From the NCBI GenBank assembly GCA_964517265.1, contig CAZFBS010000035.1:1-34845 (forward strand): 34,845 nucleotides of DNA. Direction: 5' to 3'. Origin of the DNA: REEP01 sp964517265. GTDB taxonomy: Bacteria > Pseudomonadota > Alphaproteobacteria > Rhodospirillales > Defluviicoccaceae. Below are positions 1 to 6,676 of this stretch, piece by piece (the first letter of the stretch is position 1; each line of letters begins with the position of its first letter). Below the pieces are notes generated by a model. It did not search any database. It had not been told where the DNA came from and was given only the letters and a program-made list of their open reading frames with translations. Made by a program: the position numbers and the translations under genes.

Positions 1-19
1 CCTGTTCGTCGAGGATTTC

Positions 20-283
20 AGTGTAGCAAATCGAGAGACGGCCGCAAGCCGCAGCATCGGAAAGTGGCTAGAACTTCGTAACAAGAGTGTAGCAAATCGA
101 GAGACGGCCGCAAGCCGCAGCGCCGTGCCACTCCTGTTCGTCGAGGATTTCAGTGTAGCAAATCGAGAGACGGCCGCAAGCCGCAGCATCGGAAAGTGGC
201 TAGAACTTCGTAACAAGAGTGTAGCAAATCGAGAGACGGCCGCAAGCCGCAGCGCCGTGCCACTCCTGTTCGTCGAGGATTTC
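20..283. repeat. Tandem duplication of a two-spacer CRISPR block
   Basis: The spacer at 56-85 is identical to that at 188-217, and the spacer at 122-151 is identical to that at 254-283. The 132-bp unit (repeat-spacer A-repeat-spacer B) therefore occurs twice in tandem. The 19 bases at the window start match the end of spacer B, so a further copy probably lies to the left. The remaining spacers, from 320 onward, are all different. Confidence 0.95.
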
Positions 284-942
284 AGTGTAGCAAATCGAGA
301 GACGGCCGCAAGCCGCAGCCGCGACGGCGGCAAGGGTCGGCGCGGCCGCAGTGTAGCAAATCGAGAGACGGCCGCAAGCCGCAGCAACACACTGATCACC
401 CCGACGATGCTGACGAGTGTAGCAAATCGAGAGACGGCCGCAAGCCGCAGCTTTGGGTACTTAGTCTTAATAGTCGCTCTTAGTGTAGCAAATCGAGAGA
501 CGGCCGCAAGCCGCAGCTTAATCGGGGCACGTTCAACGCACCAATGTAGTGTAGCAAATCGAGAGACGGCCGCAAGCCGCAGCAAAAACATGCCCGCCTC
601 ATGATTGCTCGGCAGTGTAGCAAATCGAGAGACGGCCGCAAGCCGCAGCCAGTCCGCCGTCGCCACGTATAGCCGGAATAGTGTAGCAAATCGAGAGACG
701 GCCGCAAGCCGCAGCGGGTGCCCGACACCCATGTCGCCCCGGTGCAGTGTAGCAAATCGAGAGACGGCCGCAAGCCGCAGCCGGCGCCCGTTCGTAACCG
801 TCGGGGTTGGAGTGTAGCAAATCGAGAGACGGCCGCAAGCCGCAGCGTGCCGGCCGGGAACGATACGGTTTGGCCGAGTGTAGCAAATCGAGAGACGGCC
901 GCAAGCCGCAGCTTTCTGCGCCTAGCAGTTCGGCCACGGACT

Positions 943-978
943 AGTGTAGCAAATCGAGAGACGGCCGCAAGCCGCAGC
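943..978 (-). promoter_or_regulatory. Repeat-embedded promoter (right-most intact repeat)
   Basis: On the minus strand every repeat carries TTGCGG, then 16 bp, then TACACT preceded by TGC. This is a plausible -35 and extended -10, and transcription would start a few bases inside the adjoining spacer. Promoters at repeat ends that give short crRNAs are established for type II-C arrays in Neisseria and Campylobacter. The other 14 intact repeats have the same element. Promoter activity here is inferred from the motif. Confidence 0.5.
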
Positions 979-1052
979 CGCGGCGCGCCCCACAGTTTGG
1001 CCCTTTTTAAATATTTTTCTCGGTACCAGCGAAATTTCTTTTGACCACCACG

Positions 1053-2384
1053 TCAGACCAGAATAGGAAAATCTTCAGGCAGGTTGTACGCAAGGAACGT
1101 TTCGTTGTCCAGTTCCTGCCGCGTGTACTCGTACTCGATGGAACCGTCATTCCCGAAATCATTATACTCTCTTACGAGATCATTCTCCTTATTGTAAGTG
1201 AAGTTCTTGAGATCTTGCGAATCGATCTCTCCGTCATCATTGAAATCATACTGTGTGAGCTCTAACAGCTTGTTACCTTGAACATCATGAATAGAAAATG
1301 TGGCGATGTCCACATTCCCATCAGCATCCTGGTCCAAACCCTTGTAAATGAGGTTATCCCTGCCATCATAATCATAAACCGTCGAAGAAAACGAGACATA
1401 ATTCTCTGGATCCTCATAACCGAAGAATTCATTCTTAACATTCTCCCGAGTCCGATTTCCTTCTTTATCGTATTGATAGGTCACCGTCTCAATAGAGAGC
1501 GGATCTCCTTGGGAATCTGAATCGTTCTGTTTGGTAATCTTTTTGATCAGATTGCATTTCTTATCGTATTGAAACTCCTGAGAAATCCAGTATTCATTTT
1601 CTCTCTGCATATATGTGAAGGTCACGTTCCCCTTCTTATCATACTGATTGTAACCAGACAATGTCCGATCAGACTGAGACGTGTCAAACTCGCGAAAAGT
1701 GAGGATATCACCTCGCTTGTTGTAGGTAACATCACGAGTCGTTTCAATATCTATCTGACCATCACCATTTACATCTTCCTGGGTAAATTTCTTGATAATA
1801 TTACCACTTTTATCATAAGCATACTTAGCAATTCGAGAAGAGGCACTATCTATATCACCATCTTTATCGGCATCCGACTCAAAAACATTCGTCTCCAAAA
1901 TCAAACGACCGTTGCCATCATATGCATACTCCGTGATACTGGTGGCTTCGATAGAAGCACCGGAACCATCAAGATCTTGATAATCAGATCTCTTCACGAC
2001 ACGGCCATCTTGATTATAGTGATACTCGGTTGTAACAATATAATCCAGATCACCATCAGCATTGTTGTCATTCTTATAAACAATCTTTATCAGCAAATTT
2101 TGATCATTATAAGTGTTGGTGGAGTCGTAAATCACATCCACAACATCATCACCCGTTAAATCCAGCTTGATGATCTCCCTGATAAGATTGTTGCGAACAT
2201 CATATGTATTATAAGTCGTCGTTGTCGTAAACGGATCGGAGTTGGCCTGAAAATAAGTCGACTTGAACAGAAGATTGCCAAATGCGTCATAAGATGAGAC
2301 AATCTGGGATAAAGCCTCATCAAATGAGTAATTTTTATAAATCGTGTTCTCTAAATATATAACTGGACGACCTTCTGTAGACAT
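1053..2384 (-). CDS. YD-repeat-like protein with calcium-loop motifs
   Basis: A 443-residue protein made almost entirely of imperfect modules of about 45-50 residues. Each module pairs a YD-type strand motif (YDxxGN variants such as YDKSGN, YDKKGN, YDAFGN, YDKEGN) with an acidic loop like those of EF-hand or dockerin calcium sites. Clear loops are DNNADGDLD, DADKDGDID, DVNGDGQID, DQDADGNVD and DFNDDGEID, with weaker versions elsewhere. No signal peptide, membrane segment or toxin domain is visible, and there is only one Cys. The start at 2384 follows a GGAGAAAGG ribosome-binding site; the frame stays open upstream only through decayed CRISPR repeats. The gene is clearly AT-rich compared with its GC-rich surroundings, suggesting acquisition from elsewhere. 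RHS/YD families are usually large surface or toxin proteins; this one is short, and its function is unknown. Confidence 0.8.
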   Translation of the reverse strand: MSTEGRPVIYLENTIYKNYSFDEALSQIVSSYDAFGNLLFKSTYFQANSDPFTTTTTYNTYDVRNNLIREIIKLDLTGDDVVDVIYDSTNTYNDQNLLIKIVYKNDNNADGDLDYIVTTEYHYNQDGRVVKRSDYQDLDGSGASIEATSITEYAYDGNGRLILETNVFESDADKDGDIDSASSRIAKYAYDKSGNIIKKFTQEDVNGDGQIDIETTRDVTYNKRGDILTFREFDTSQSDRTLSGYNQYDKKGNVTFTYMQRENEYWISQEFQYDKKCNLIKKITKQNDSDSQGDPLSIETVTYQYDKEGNRTRENVKNEFFGYEDPENYVSFSSTVYDYDGRDNLIYKGLDQDADGNVDIATFSIHDVQGNKLLELTQYDFNDDGEIDSQDLKNFTYNKENDLVREYNDFGNDGSIEYEYTRQELDNETFLAYNLPEDFPILV

Positions 2385-2405
2385 CGCCTTTCTCCATTCT
2401 AAGAA

Positions 2406-2572
2406 GCTATAGAAAATCGAGAGATGCCCGCGGGCCTTAGCACTCGTCAAGAAGGCGGCACGGTCGTCAAAGTATAGCATATCGTGAGTCGGCCGCAAGC
2501 CGCAGCTGCTGCAACGCTGCATTGTTCAGCGTGCGAAGTATCGCAGCTCGAGAGACGGGGGCTTGCGCACTT
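2406..2572 (-). repeat. Three decayed CRISPR repeats in array register
   Basis: Three 36-bp segments align without gaps to the array repeat: 2406-2441, 2471-2506 and 2537-2572. The middle copy differs at only four positions. The first keeps AAATCGAGAGA and the terminal AGC. The third keeps CTCGAGAGACGG but diverges in its last third. They are separated by 29 and 30 bp, the same as array spacing, so they are probably the oldest end of the same array. The middle copy carries an improved minus-strand element, TGCTATACT. The third copy could instead be a tracrRNA anti-repeat. Confidence 0.8.
2471..2506 (-). promoter_or_regulatory. Possible promoter for the YD-repeat gene in a decayed repeat
   Basis: On the minus strand this decayed repeat reads TTGCGG, 16 bp, then TATACT with an upstream TGC. 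It is closer to a sigma-70 -10 consensus than the TACACT of intact repeats. It lies about 85 bp upstream of the start codon at 2384. The next decayed repeat (2406-2441) also ends in a TATAGC element, only about 22 bp from the start. Either could drive the gene. This is inferred from motifs only. Confidence 0.35.
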
Positions 2573-2720
2573 CGGGTGGAGACTCCGGCGAGCGCCCGGG
2601 CAGCGATGCGAAGGGAGGCGAAAAAACCATTTGACCGCGACCATGCGGGCGGCCATCTCCCTCGGCAACCGTCGCGACGTCACCCGCTCTCCCCCCCTTC
2701 CGCGTTGGCGGGTAAGACGG
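2537..2720 (+). ncRNA. Possible degenerate tracrRNA (weak)
   Basis: The segment starting at 2537 keeps the repeat core CTCGAGAGACGG and then changes to GGGCTTGCGCAC. That is the kind of partial match a tracrRNA anti-repeat shows to its repeat. It would be transcribed on the plus strand, opposite to the crRNAs. A short hairpin (CCGG...CCGG, about 2583-2597) follows, but no terminator with a T-run is evident. Its position exactly in array register argues for a decayed repeat instead. Listed only as an alternative reading. Confidence 0.15.
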
Positions 2721-2880
2721 TTTCTGACGACAAAAGACGACGGATGACGACAGATGACGACGCATTGACCCGCAGGATTGAGAAGTTTTCAACGGAATCA
2801 GTATGTTGTCTGCCGGAAACGCGTTGCAACCGTGTCCGTTCCGGCGCCGGTTGGAATGATGGGGAATCCATTCACATGCG
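2573..2880. other. Non-coding stretch between decayed array and tRNA region
   Basis: No gene is supported here. Open frames on both strands lack family resemblance and have arginine/proline-rich composition typical of random GC-rich DNA. The stretch contains a short run of GACGAC/GATGACGAC repeats around 2726-2763 and the beginning of a CCATTC...GAATGG inverted repeat (2869-2886) related to the tandem units that follow. Confidence 0.6.
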
Positions 2881-3012
2881 AATGGCGCGCCCGTTCGAAC
2901 GCAGTTCGAACACTCGTTCAAAGAAAAGGGCGCCCATTCCTGAAGGAATGGCGCGCCCTTTCGAACGCAGTTTGAACTCACTTTCAAATAATAGGGCGAC
3001 CATTCGTGAGAG
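2881..3012 (-). repeat. Two tandem 66-bp copies of a tRNA 3' end plus terminator
   Basis: Units at 2881-2946 and 2947-3012 are similar throughout, and a third start (AATGGCGCGCCC) falls at 3013, exactly one period later, where the real tRNA-Arg begins. Each unit begins with the reverse complement of the tRNA tail (CCA, discriminator and acceptor strand) and ends with a hairpin arm containing CCATTC. The tRNA 3' end with its terminator has therefore been duplicated downstream of the gene. Such copies can arise by slippage or be left by an element integrating at the tRNA end. Confidence 0.8.
2919..2958 (-). terminator. Rho-independent terminator downstream of tRNA-Arg
   Basis: On the minus strand a stem pairs GGGCGC and CCATTCC with GGAATGG and GCGCCC (2928-2958, one bulged base, 4-base loop TTCA). 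It is followed by TTTTCTTTG (2927-2919). A weaker version of the same hairpin (2994-3024, tail TATTATTT) directly follows the tRNA, so two copies stand in series. Confidence 0.75.
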
Positions 3013-3014
3013 AA

Positions 3015-3091
3015 TGGCGCGCCCGGCAGGACTCGAACCTGCAACCCACGGCTTAGAAGGCCGTTGCTCTGTCCGGTTGAGCTACGGGCGC
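3015..3091 (-). tRNA. tRNA-Arg (anticodon TCT)
   Basis: On the minus strand a full cloverleaf can be drawn. The acceptor GCGCCCG (3091-3085) pairs with CGGGCGC (3025-3019). The anticodon stem is ACGGC/GCCGT with loop CTTCTAA, giving anticodon TCT. The T arm contains GGTTCGAGTCC. Discriminator G and CCA (3018-3015) are encoded. It reads AGA codons. Confidence 0.96.
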
Positions 3092-3104
3092 ACCCACGAT
3101 CCGT

Positions 3105-3404
3105 CTATTCCATCCGCCGATCGTAAGCGAAATTCTCGGCGTAACTCTTGGGCCTGACGCGACGAACCTTCGGCTCCCGAATCCGGTAGGAAAGGCCGTG
3201 GCGTTCGGCGAACGCCACCGCCGCGTCCCGGCTCTCGAACCGCAGCCGCAGCTGGCCGCTGGTATCGGCAGAACCCGTCCAGCCCATCAACGGTTCCACG
3301 AACTTGTTGTCGACGCTGTCGAATTCCAGAACCCACCGCTGCGTGTTGCGAACACCGGACTGCATCGCCGTCTTGCTAGGGCGGTAAATGGTGACGCTGG
3401 TCAT
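3105..3404 (-). CDS. NADH dehydrogenase accessory subunit, NDUFS4-like
   Basis: A 99-residue protein of the ETC complex I conserved-region family (PF04800), the bacterial counterpart of mitochondrial NDUFS4. In alphaproteobacteria this protein is a supernumerary subunit on the matrix/cytoplasmic arm of complex I that helps assembly and stability. Recognisable features are the N-terminal IYRPSKTAMQSG segment, the NTQRWVLEF strand, the GWTGSADT turn and the C-terminal RPKSYAENFAYDRR tail, which is close to a signature for the family. The chosen start follows AGAGGACAGG; an ATG eight codons upstream lacks a good ribosome-binding site. It lies just downstream of tRNA-Arg's 5' end, transcribed in the same direction toward it, and is divergent from the cardiolipin synthase gene. 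Confidence 0.92.
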   Translation of the reverse strand: MTSVTIYRPSKTAMQSGVRNTQRWVLEFDSVDNKFVEPLMGWTGSADTSGQLRLRFESRDAAVAFAERHGLSYRIREPKVRRVRPKSYAENFAYDRRME

Positions 3405-3763
3405 CCTGTCCTCTTCCGGCTGGGTCATGCGCACGAACAACGCTCGCGGAGGGAGCCAGATTAACCATATTTTTTTGAGAAGGGAAAGACCGGCACGGGC
3501 CGGGATCGCCGGCGCCGTCCGCCTTGGAATCCGCCGGGAGCCCGCGCGGGGGGGGGATCGGTCCTGGTCGGCCCGAGGTGCGGCGGGCAGGCCGGGGGTT
3601 CGTGCCGCTTGCCAGCCGCCAAGCAAACTTGCTTCAATCGCGTCCATGACAGCCGCTGCCTCAGTGCCGCCGGACGGCCCTCGCCGGGCGGACATCGCGC
3701 TTTTCCTCCGGATGGCTCTGCCGCCATATCTTCGGTAACGGACAGCGAGCGCCGGCGCCGCCG
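3405..3763. other. Divergent intergenic region
   Basis: This 359-bp region separates the complex I subunit gene (leftward) from the cardiolipin synthase gene (rightward) and should hold promoters for both. It contains an A/T-rich patch (ATATTTTTTTGAGAAGGG near 3468-3485) and a run of nine G at 3548-3556. No convincing gene is seen; the open frame on the minus strand is a continuation of the antisense frame of the next gene. Confidence 0.5.
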
Positions 3764-5215
3764 ATGACAGACCTGATCGACCTCATCTCCACCGTATTTC
3801 TCAGCGTGGTCACCGTCGTGGCGAGCCTGCTGGCATCCGCTCACGCCATCCTCGGCAAGCGGGACGTGCGCTCGGCGATCGGCTGGGTCGGGTTGATCCT
3901 TCTCGTCCCGCTGATCGGCGCCGCCTTGTACGGGTTGTTCGGCATCAACCGGATTCGCCGGCGCGCCACCGAATTGCGACCGCAGCGATGGCGGCCGCCG
4001 CTCGAGCATCACGAGTCCCAGGAAGACGCGCCTTTGCTCGATCCGGTGTTGCCGGACCACGGCCATCATCTGATTGCGATCGCCAATCTCGTCAGCGCCA
4101 TCACCCCGCTGCCGCTGACGACCGGCAACGCCATCACCCCGCTCGACACCGGGGAAGTCGCCTACGGCGACATGCTGAGCGCCATCGCCGGCGCCAGGCA
4201 AACGATCGGCATGGCCTCCTACATCTTTGACAACGACGCCGGCGGACACATGTTCGCCTCGGCTCTGGCGGAGGCTGTCCGCCGCGGCATCGCGGTCCGG
4301 GTTTTGATCGATGGTGCCGGCGCCCACTATTCGTTTCCGACAGGTCCCTCGCGGCTGCGGCGTCTGGGCGTTCCGGTGACCGAGTTCCTGCCCACGTTCG
4401 TGCCGCTCCACATTGCCTACAGCAACCTGCGCAATCACCGCAAACTGCTGATCGTGGACGGCTGCGTCGGGTTCACCGGCGGGATGAACGTGCGCGGCGG
4501 CTACCTTCGCGCCGCCAGCCGCCGGGAGGCCGTCCGCGATATCCATTTCCGCCTGGAAGGGCCGGTCGTCGGTCACCTCGCCCACACCTTCGCGGCGGAC
4601 TGGGCCTTTTGCACAGGGGAAATTCTGGCGGGACCGAAGTGGTTTCCCGAACTCTCACGCCGGGGCCATGCGGCGGCACGAGGAATCGCAACGGGACCGG
4701 ACGAAGACGAAGAGCAGTTGAAATGGGCGCTGCTGGGCGCACTGGCCTGCGCCAAAACCCGGGTGCGTATCGTCAGCCCGTATTTCCTGCCGGACAACAT
4801 GCTGATGACCTCGCTGGCGCTGGCGGCCATGCGCGGCGTCGAGGTCGAGATCCTGTTTCCCGAATGCAGCAACCTTCGTCTGGTCCAGTGGGCCTCCTGG
4901 GCGCAACTCGGCTGGTTGATCGGTTGCGGGTGCACCGTGCTGTTGACGCCGCCGCCGTTCGATCACGCCAAGGCAATGACGGTCGACGGCTTGTGGTCGA
5001 TGATCGGCTCGGCGAACTGGGACGAGCGGAGTCTGCGGCTGAATTTCGAATTCAATGTCGAGTGCTACGGGGTGGGCGTAACGTCGGCTCTCGACGCTCT
5101 TATCGATCAGCGCCGTGCCGGTGCCCGCCGCCTGACGCGCGAGGAGGTCGACAACCGCAGCCTTTTCCAGAAGCTGCGCGATGGAACCGCGTGGCTGGCG
5201 TCTCCCTATCTTTAA
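3764..5215 (+). CDS. cls: Cardiolipin synthase, phospholipase D family
   Basis: A 483-residue bacterial ClsA-type enzyme, expected at the inner membrane, joining two phosphatidylglycerol molecules to make cardiolipin and glycerol. The N-terminus has two hydrophobic segments (about residues 8-28 and 36-60), including the family-typical GWVGLILLVPLIGAALYGLFG. Two PLD catalytic motifs follow: HRKLLIVD (H225, K227, D232) with the downstream GGMN, and HAKAMTVD (H401, K403, D408) with GSANWDERS. Length and order match full ClsA proteins (about 480 residues). The gene appears monocistronic: the next gene starts 164 bp downstream and has unrelated function. Confidence 0.95.
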   Translation: MTDLIDLISTVFLSVVTVVASLLASAHAILGKRDVRSAIGWVGLILLVPLIGAALYGLFGINRIRRRATELRPQRWRPPLEHHESQEDAPLLDPVLPDHGHHLIAIANLVSAITPLPLTTGNAITPLDTGEVAYGDMLSAIAGARQTIGMASYIFDNDAGGHMFASALAEAVRRGIAVRVLIDGAGAHYSFPTGPSRLRRLGVPVTEFLPTFVPLHIAYSNLRNHRKLLIVDGCVGFTGGMNVRGGYLRAASRREAVRDIHFRLEGPVVGHLAHTFAADWAFCTGEILAGPKWFPELSRRGHAAARGIATGPDEDEEQLKWALLGALACAKTRVRIVSPYFLPDNMLMTSLALAAMRGVEVEILFPECSNLRLVQWASWAQLGWLIGCGCTVLLTPPPFDHAKAMTVDGLWSMIGSANWDERSLRLNFEFNVECYGVGVTSALDALIDQRRAGARRLTREEVDNRSLFQKLRDGTAWLASPYL

Positions 5216-5379
5216 GCACGCGGCCGCATCCAATGTTTGCGCGAATGCGCGGGAGTGCGTTCGCCCGCATCACACACCGCACAGGTTCCGCGATACCATC
5301 GCAGGGGAAAGGATCAGTGCTTGTTGTCACGAAGGATCGCGCAGGATATCTGCGGTGCGGATCTTGAGGAGCGAGGGGC

Positions 5380-6360
5380 ATGAGCGAAATCGTCGCGTTG
5401 GCGGGACAGAACTTGGTCTCCCCTATTATTCTCAGCTTCGTGCTGGGGCTCATCGCGGCGCTTGCCCGCTCGGATCTCACGTTTCCCGAAGCGGTGGCCA
5501 AGGGGTTATCGCTCTACCTGCTGTTTGCCATCGGCTTCAAAGGCGGGGTAGAGGTCGCTGCCCATGGCATTGACGCTCGCTTGGCGTCGGCACTGCTCGC
5601 CGGCATCGCCCTCTCCTTCCTGCTGCCGTTTATCGCTTTCATCCTTCTTCGGGCATTGACGCAGGTTTCGGTAATCGACGCGGCGGCGGTGGCAGCGCAT
5701 TATGGCTCGATCTCGATCGTTACCTTCGTCGCGGCCTCATCGCTTCTCACCGGGCAGGACATCGCCGCAGAAGGTTTTATGGTCGCTGTCGCCGCCGCAA
5801 TGGAGGCGCCGGCGATTCTGTCGGCGCTGTGGCTGGTGGCGCGACGCGGCGGAAATGGCGCAGCCACGGGCAGCGAGATGTGGCGAGAGATTCTGCTCAA
5901 TGGCTCGATCGTTCTGTTGTTGGGAGCATTCTTGATCGGCTGGATCTCCGGCAGGGACGGCATGGCCGAGATCGAGGCCTTCTTCTTGGCTCCGTTCAAG
6001 GGAGTGCTCTGCTTGTTCCTGTTGGACATGGGCTTGGTCGCCGGCCGCGGACTGCGCAAGAGCCAGGGCATTCTGACGCTGGGAGTCGTCGTCTTCGGCA
6101 TCGTGATGCCGGTGCTCGGGGCCGTCCTGGGGCTGGTGGCAGCGCTGGTGGTGGGGCTGTCGACGGGGGGAACCGTCTTGATGATGGTGCTGGCAGCCTC
6201 AGCGTCCTATATCGCAGTGCCTGCGGCGATGCGCGTGGCGCTGCCACAGGCCAATCCTGCCCTCTCGCTGACCCTGGCCCTGGGCATCACGTTTCCATTC
6301 AACCTGACGCTGGGCATACCGCTTTACATGGCGGTTGCTCGTGCCGTGATGGAGAGTTGA
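5380..6360 (+). CDS. sbtA: SbtA-type sodium-dependent bicarbonate transporter
   Basis: A 326-residue integral membrane protein of the SbtA family (PF05982), which in cyanobacteria takes up bicarbonate with Na+. About ten hydrophobic segments are spread along the whole length, with family-like stretches such as AIGFKGGVEVA (about 46-56), the SIVTF region, DMGLVAGRGL (about 211-220) and ASYIAVPAAMRVALPQANP near the C-terminus. There is a strong ribosome-binding site (GAGGAGCGAGGGG) before the ATG. The SbtB-like gene begins 4 bp after the stop, forming an operon. In a probably heterotrophic alphaproteobacterium the transporter may supply bicarbonate for carboxylation reactions; substrate is inferred from the family. 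Confidence 0.93.
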   Translation: MSEIVALAGQNLVSPIILSFVLGLIAALARSDLTFPEAVAKGLSLYLLFAIGFKGGVEVAAHGIDARLASALLAGIALSFLLPFIAFILLRALTQVSVIDAAAVAAHYGSISIVTFVAASSLLTGQDIAAEGFMVAVAAAMEAPAILSALWLVARRGGNGAATGSEMWREILLNGSIVLLLGAFLIGWISGRDGMAEIEAFFLAPFKGVLCLFLLDMGLVAGRGLRKSQGILTLGVVVFGIVMPVLGAVLGLVAALVVGLSTGGTVLMMVLAASASYIAVPAAMRVALPQANPALSLTLALGITFPFNLTLGIPLYMAVARAVMES

Positions 6361-6364
6361 CAGC

Positions 6365-6676
6365 ATGCAGATGCACGAAGCCAAGCGGGTCGAAATCATC
6401 ATCGAGGCAATGATGGAACGGCGCCTGACCCAGGCTTTGATCAACGCCGGGGTCACCGGTTTCACCGTGCTTCCCGTGAGTGGCGGATCGGGTCGCTCGG
6501 GTCAGTGGAGCCGGGAAGGTCAAGTCAGCCGGGCCGGCGGCATGGTGGCGGTGATCTGCCTGATCCGGGCCGAGCGGTTGGAATCGCTGCTGGATGCCGC
6601 TTTTGCCGTGGTGGAAAGTCATATGGGCGTTGTCAACATCACCGACGCCCGGGTCCTGCGGGCGGAACGATTCTGA
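6365..6676 (+). CDS. sbtB: SbtB-like PII-family regulatory protein
   Basis: A 103-residue PII-like protein encoded directly after sbtA; its ribosome-binding site (GGAGAG) lies in the sbtA 3' end. SbtB trimers bind adenyl nucleotides including cAMP and control SbtA by plugging it. The N-terminal KRVEIIIEAMMERRLTQAL strand-helix, the GFTVLPVSGGSGRSG region corresponding to the T-loop, and the GGMVAVICLIRAERLESLLDA strand-helix fit the ferredoxin-like PII fold. The C-terminus ends ITDARVLRAERF and lacks the CGPxGC redox loop found in many cyanobacterial SbtB proteins. That may mean regulation here is not redox-linked. Confidence 0.88.
   Translation: MQMHEAKRVEIIIEAMMERRLTQALINAGVTGFTVLPVSGGSGRSGQWSREGQVSRAGGMVAVICLIRAERLESLLDAAFAVVESHMGVVNITDARVLRAERF

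Larger units (their letters stand above)
1..978 (-). CRISPR. CRISPR array, 15 intact repeats, type II-C-like
   Basis: Fifteen identical 36-bp repeats start at 20, 86, 152, 218, 284, 350, 416, 482, 548, 614, 680, 746, 811, 877 and 943. All spacers are 30 bp except one of 29 bp (782-810). Bases 1-19 are the end of a further spacer, so the array continues off the left edge. On the plus strand each repeat begins AGTGTAGCAAATCGAGAG and ends GCCGCAAGCCGCAGC. Read on the minus strand it begins GCTGCGGCTTGCGG and ends TTGCTACACT. The 36/30 geometry and this sequence resemble type II-C repeats of alphaproteobacteria (family knowledge recalled, not searched). That would put crRNA transcription on the minus strand, leftwards. 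No cas gene is visible; cas9-cas1-cas2 may lie left of the window. The array itself is certain, the subtype is inferred. Confidence 0.96.

Noticed and set aside
125..1044. Open frames on both strands within the CRISPR array (repeating SVANRETAASRS or CGLRPSLDLLH)
   Set aside because: They are translations of the 36-bp repeat and spacers, which keep frame because 66 is divisible by three.
2385..2522. N-terminal extension of the YD-repeat gene
   Set aside because: It only reads through decayed CRISPR repeats; the ATG at 2384 has the ribosome-binding site.
3461..4585. Long minus-strand frame opposite cardiolipin synthase
   Set aside because: Antisense shadow of a clear enzyme gene; composition is typical of the opposite frame of GC-rich coding DNA.
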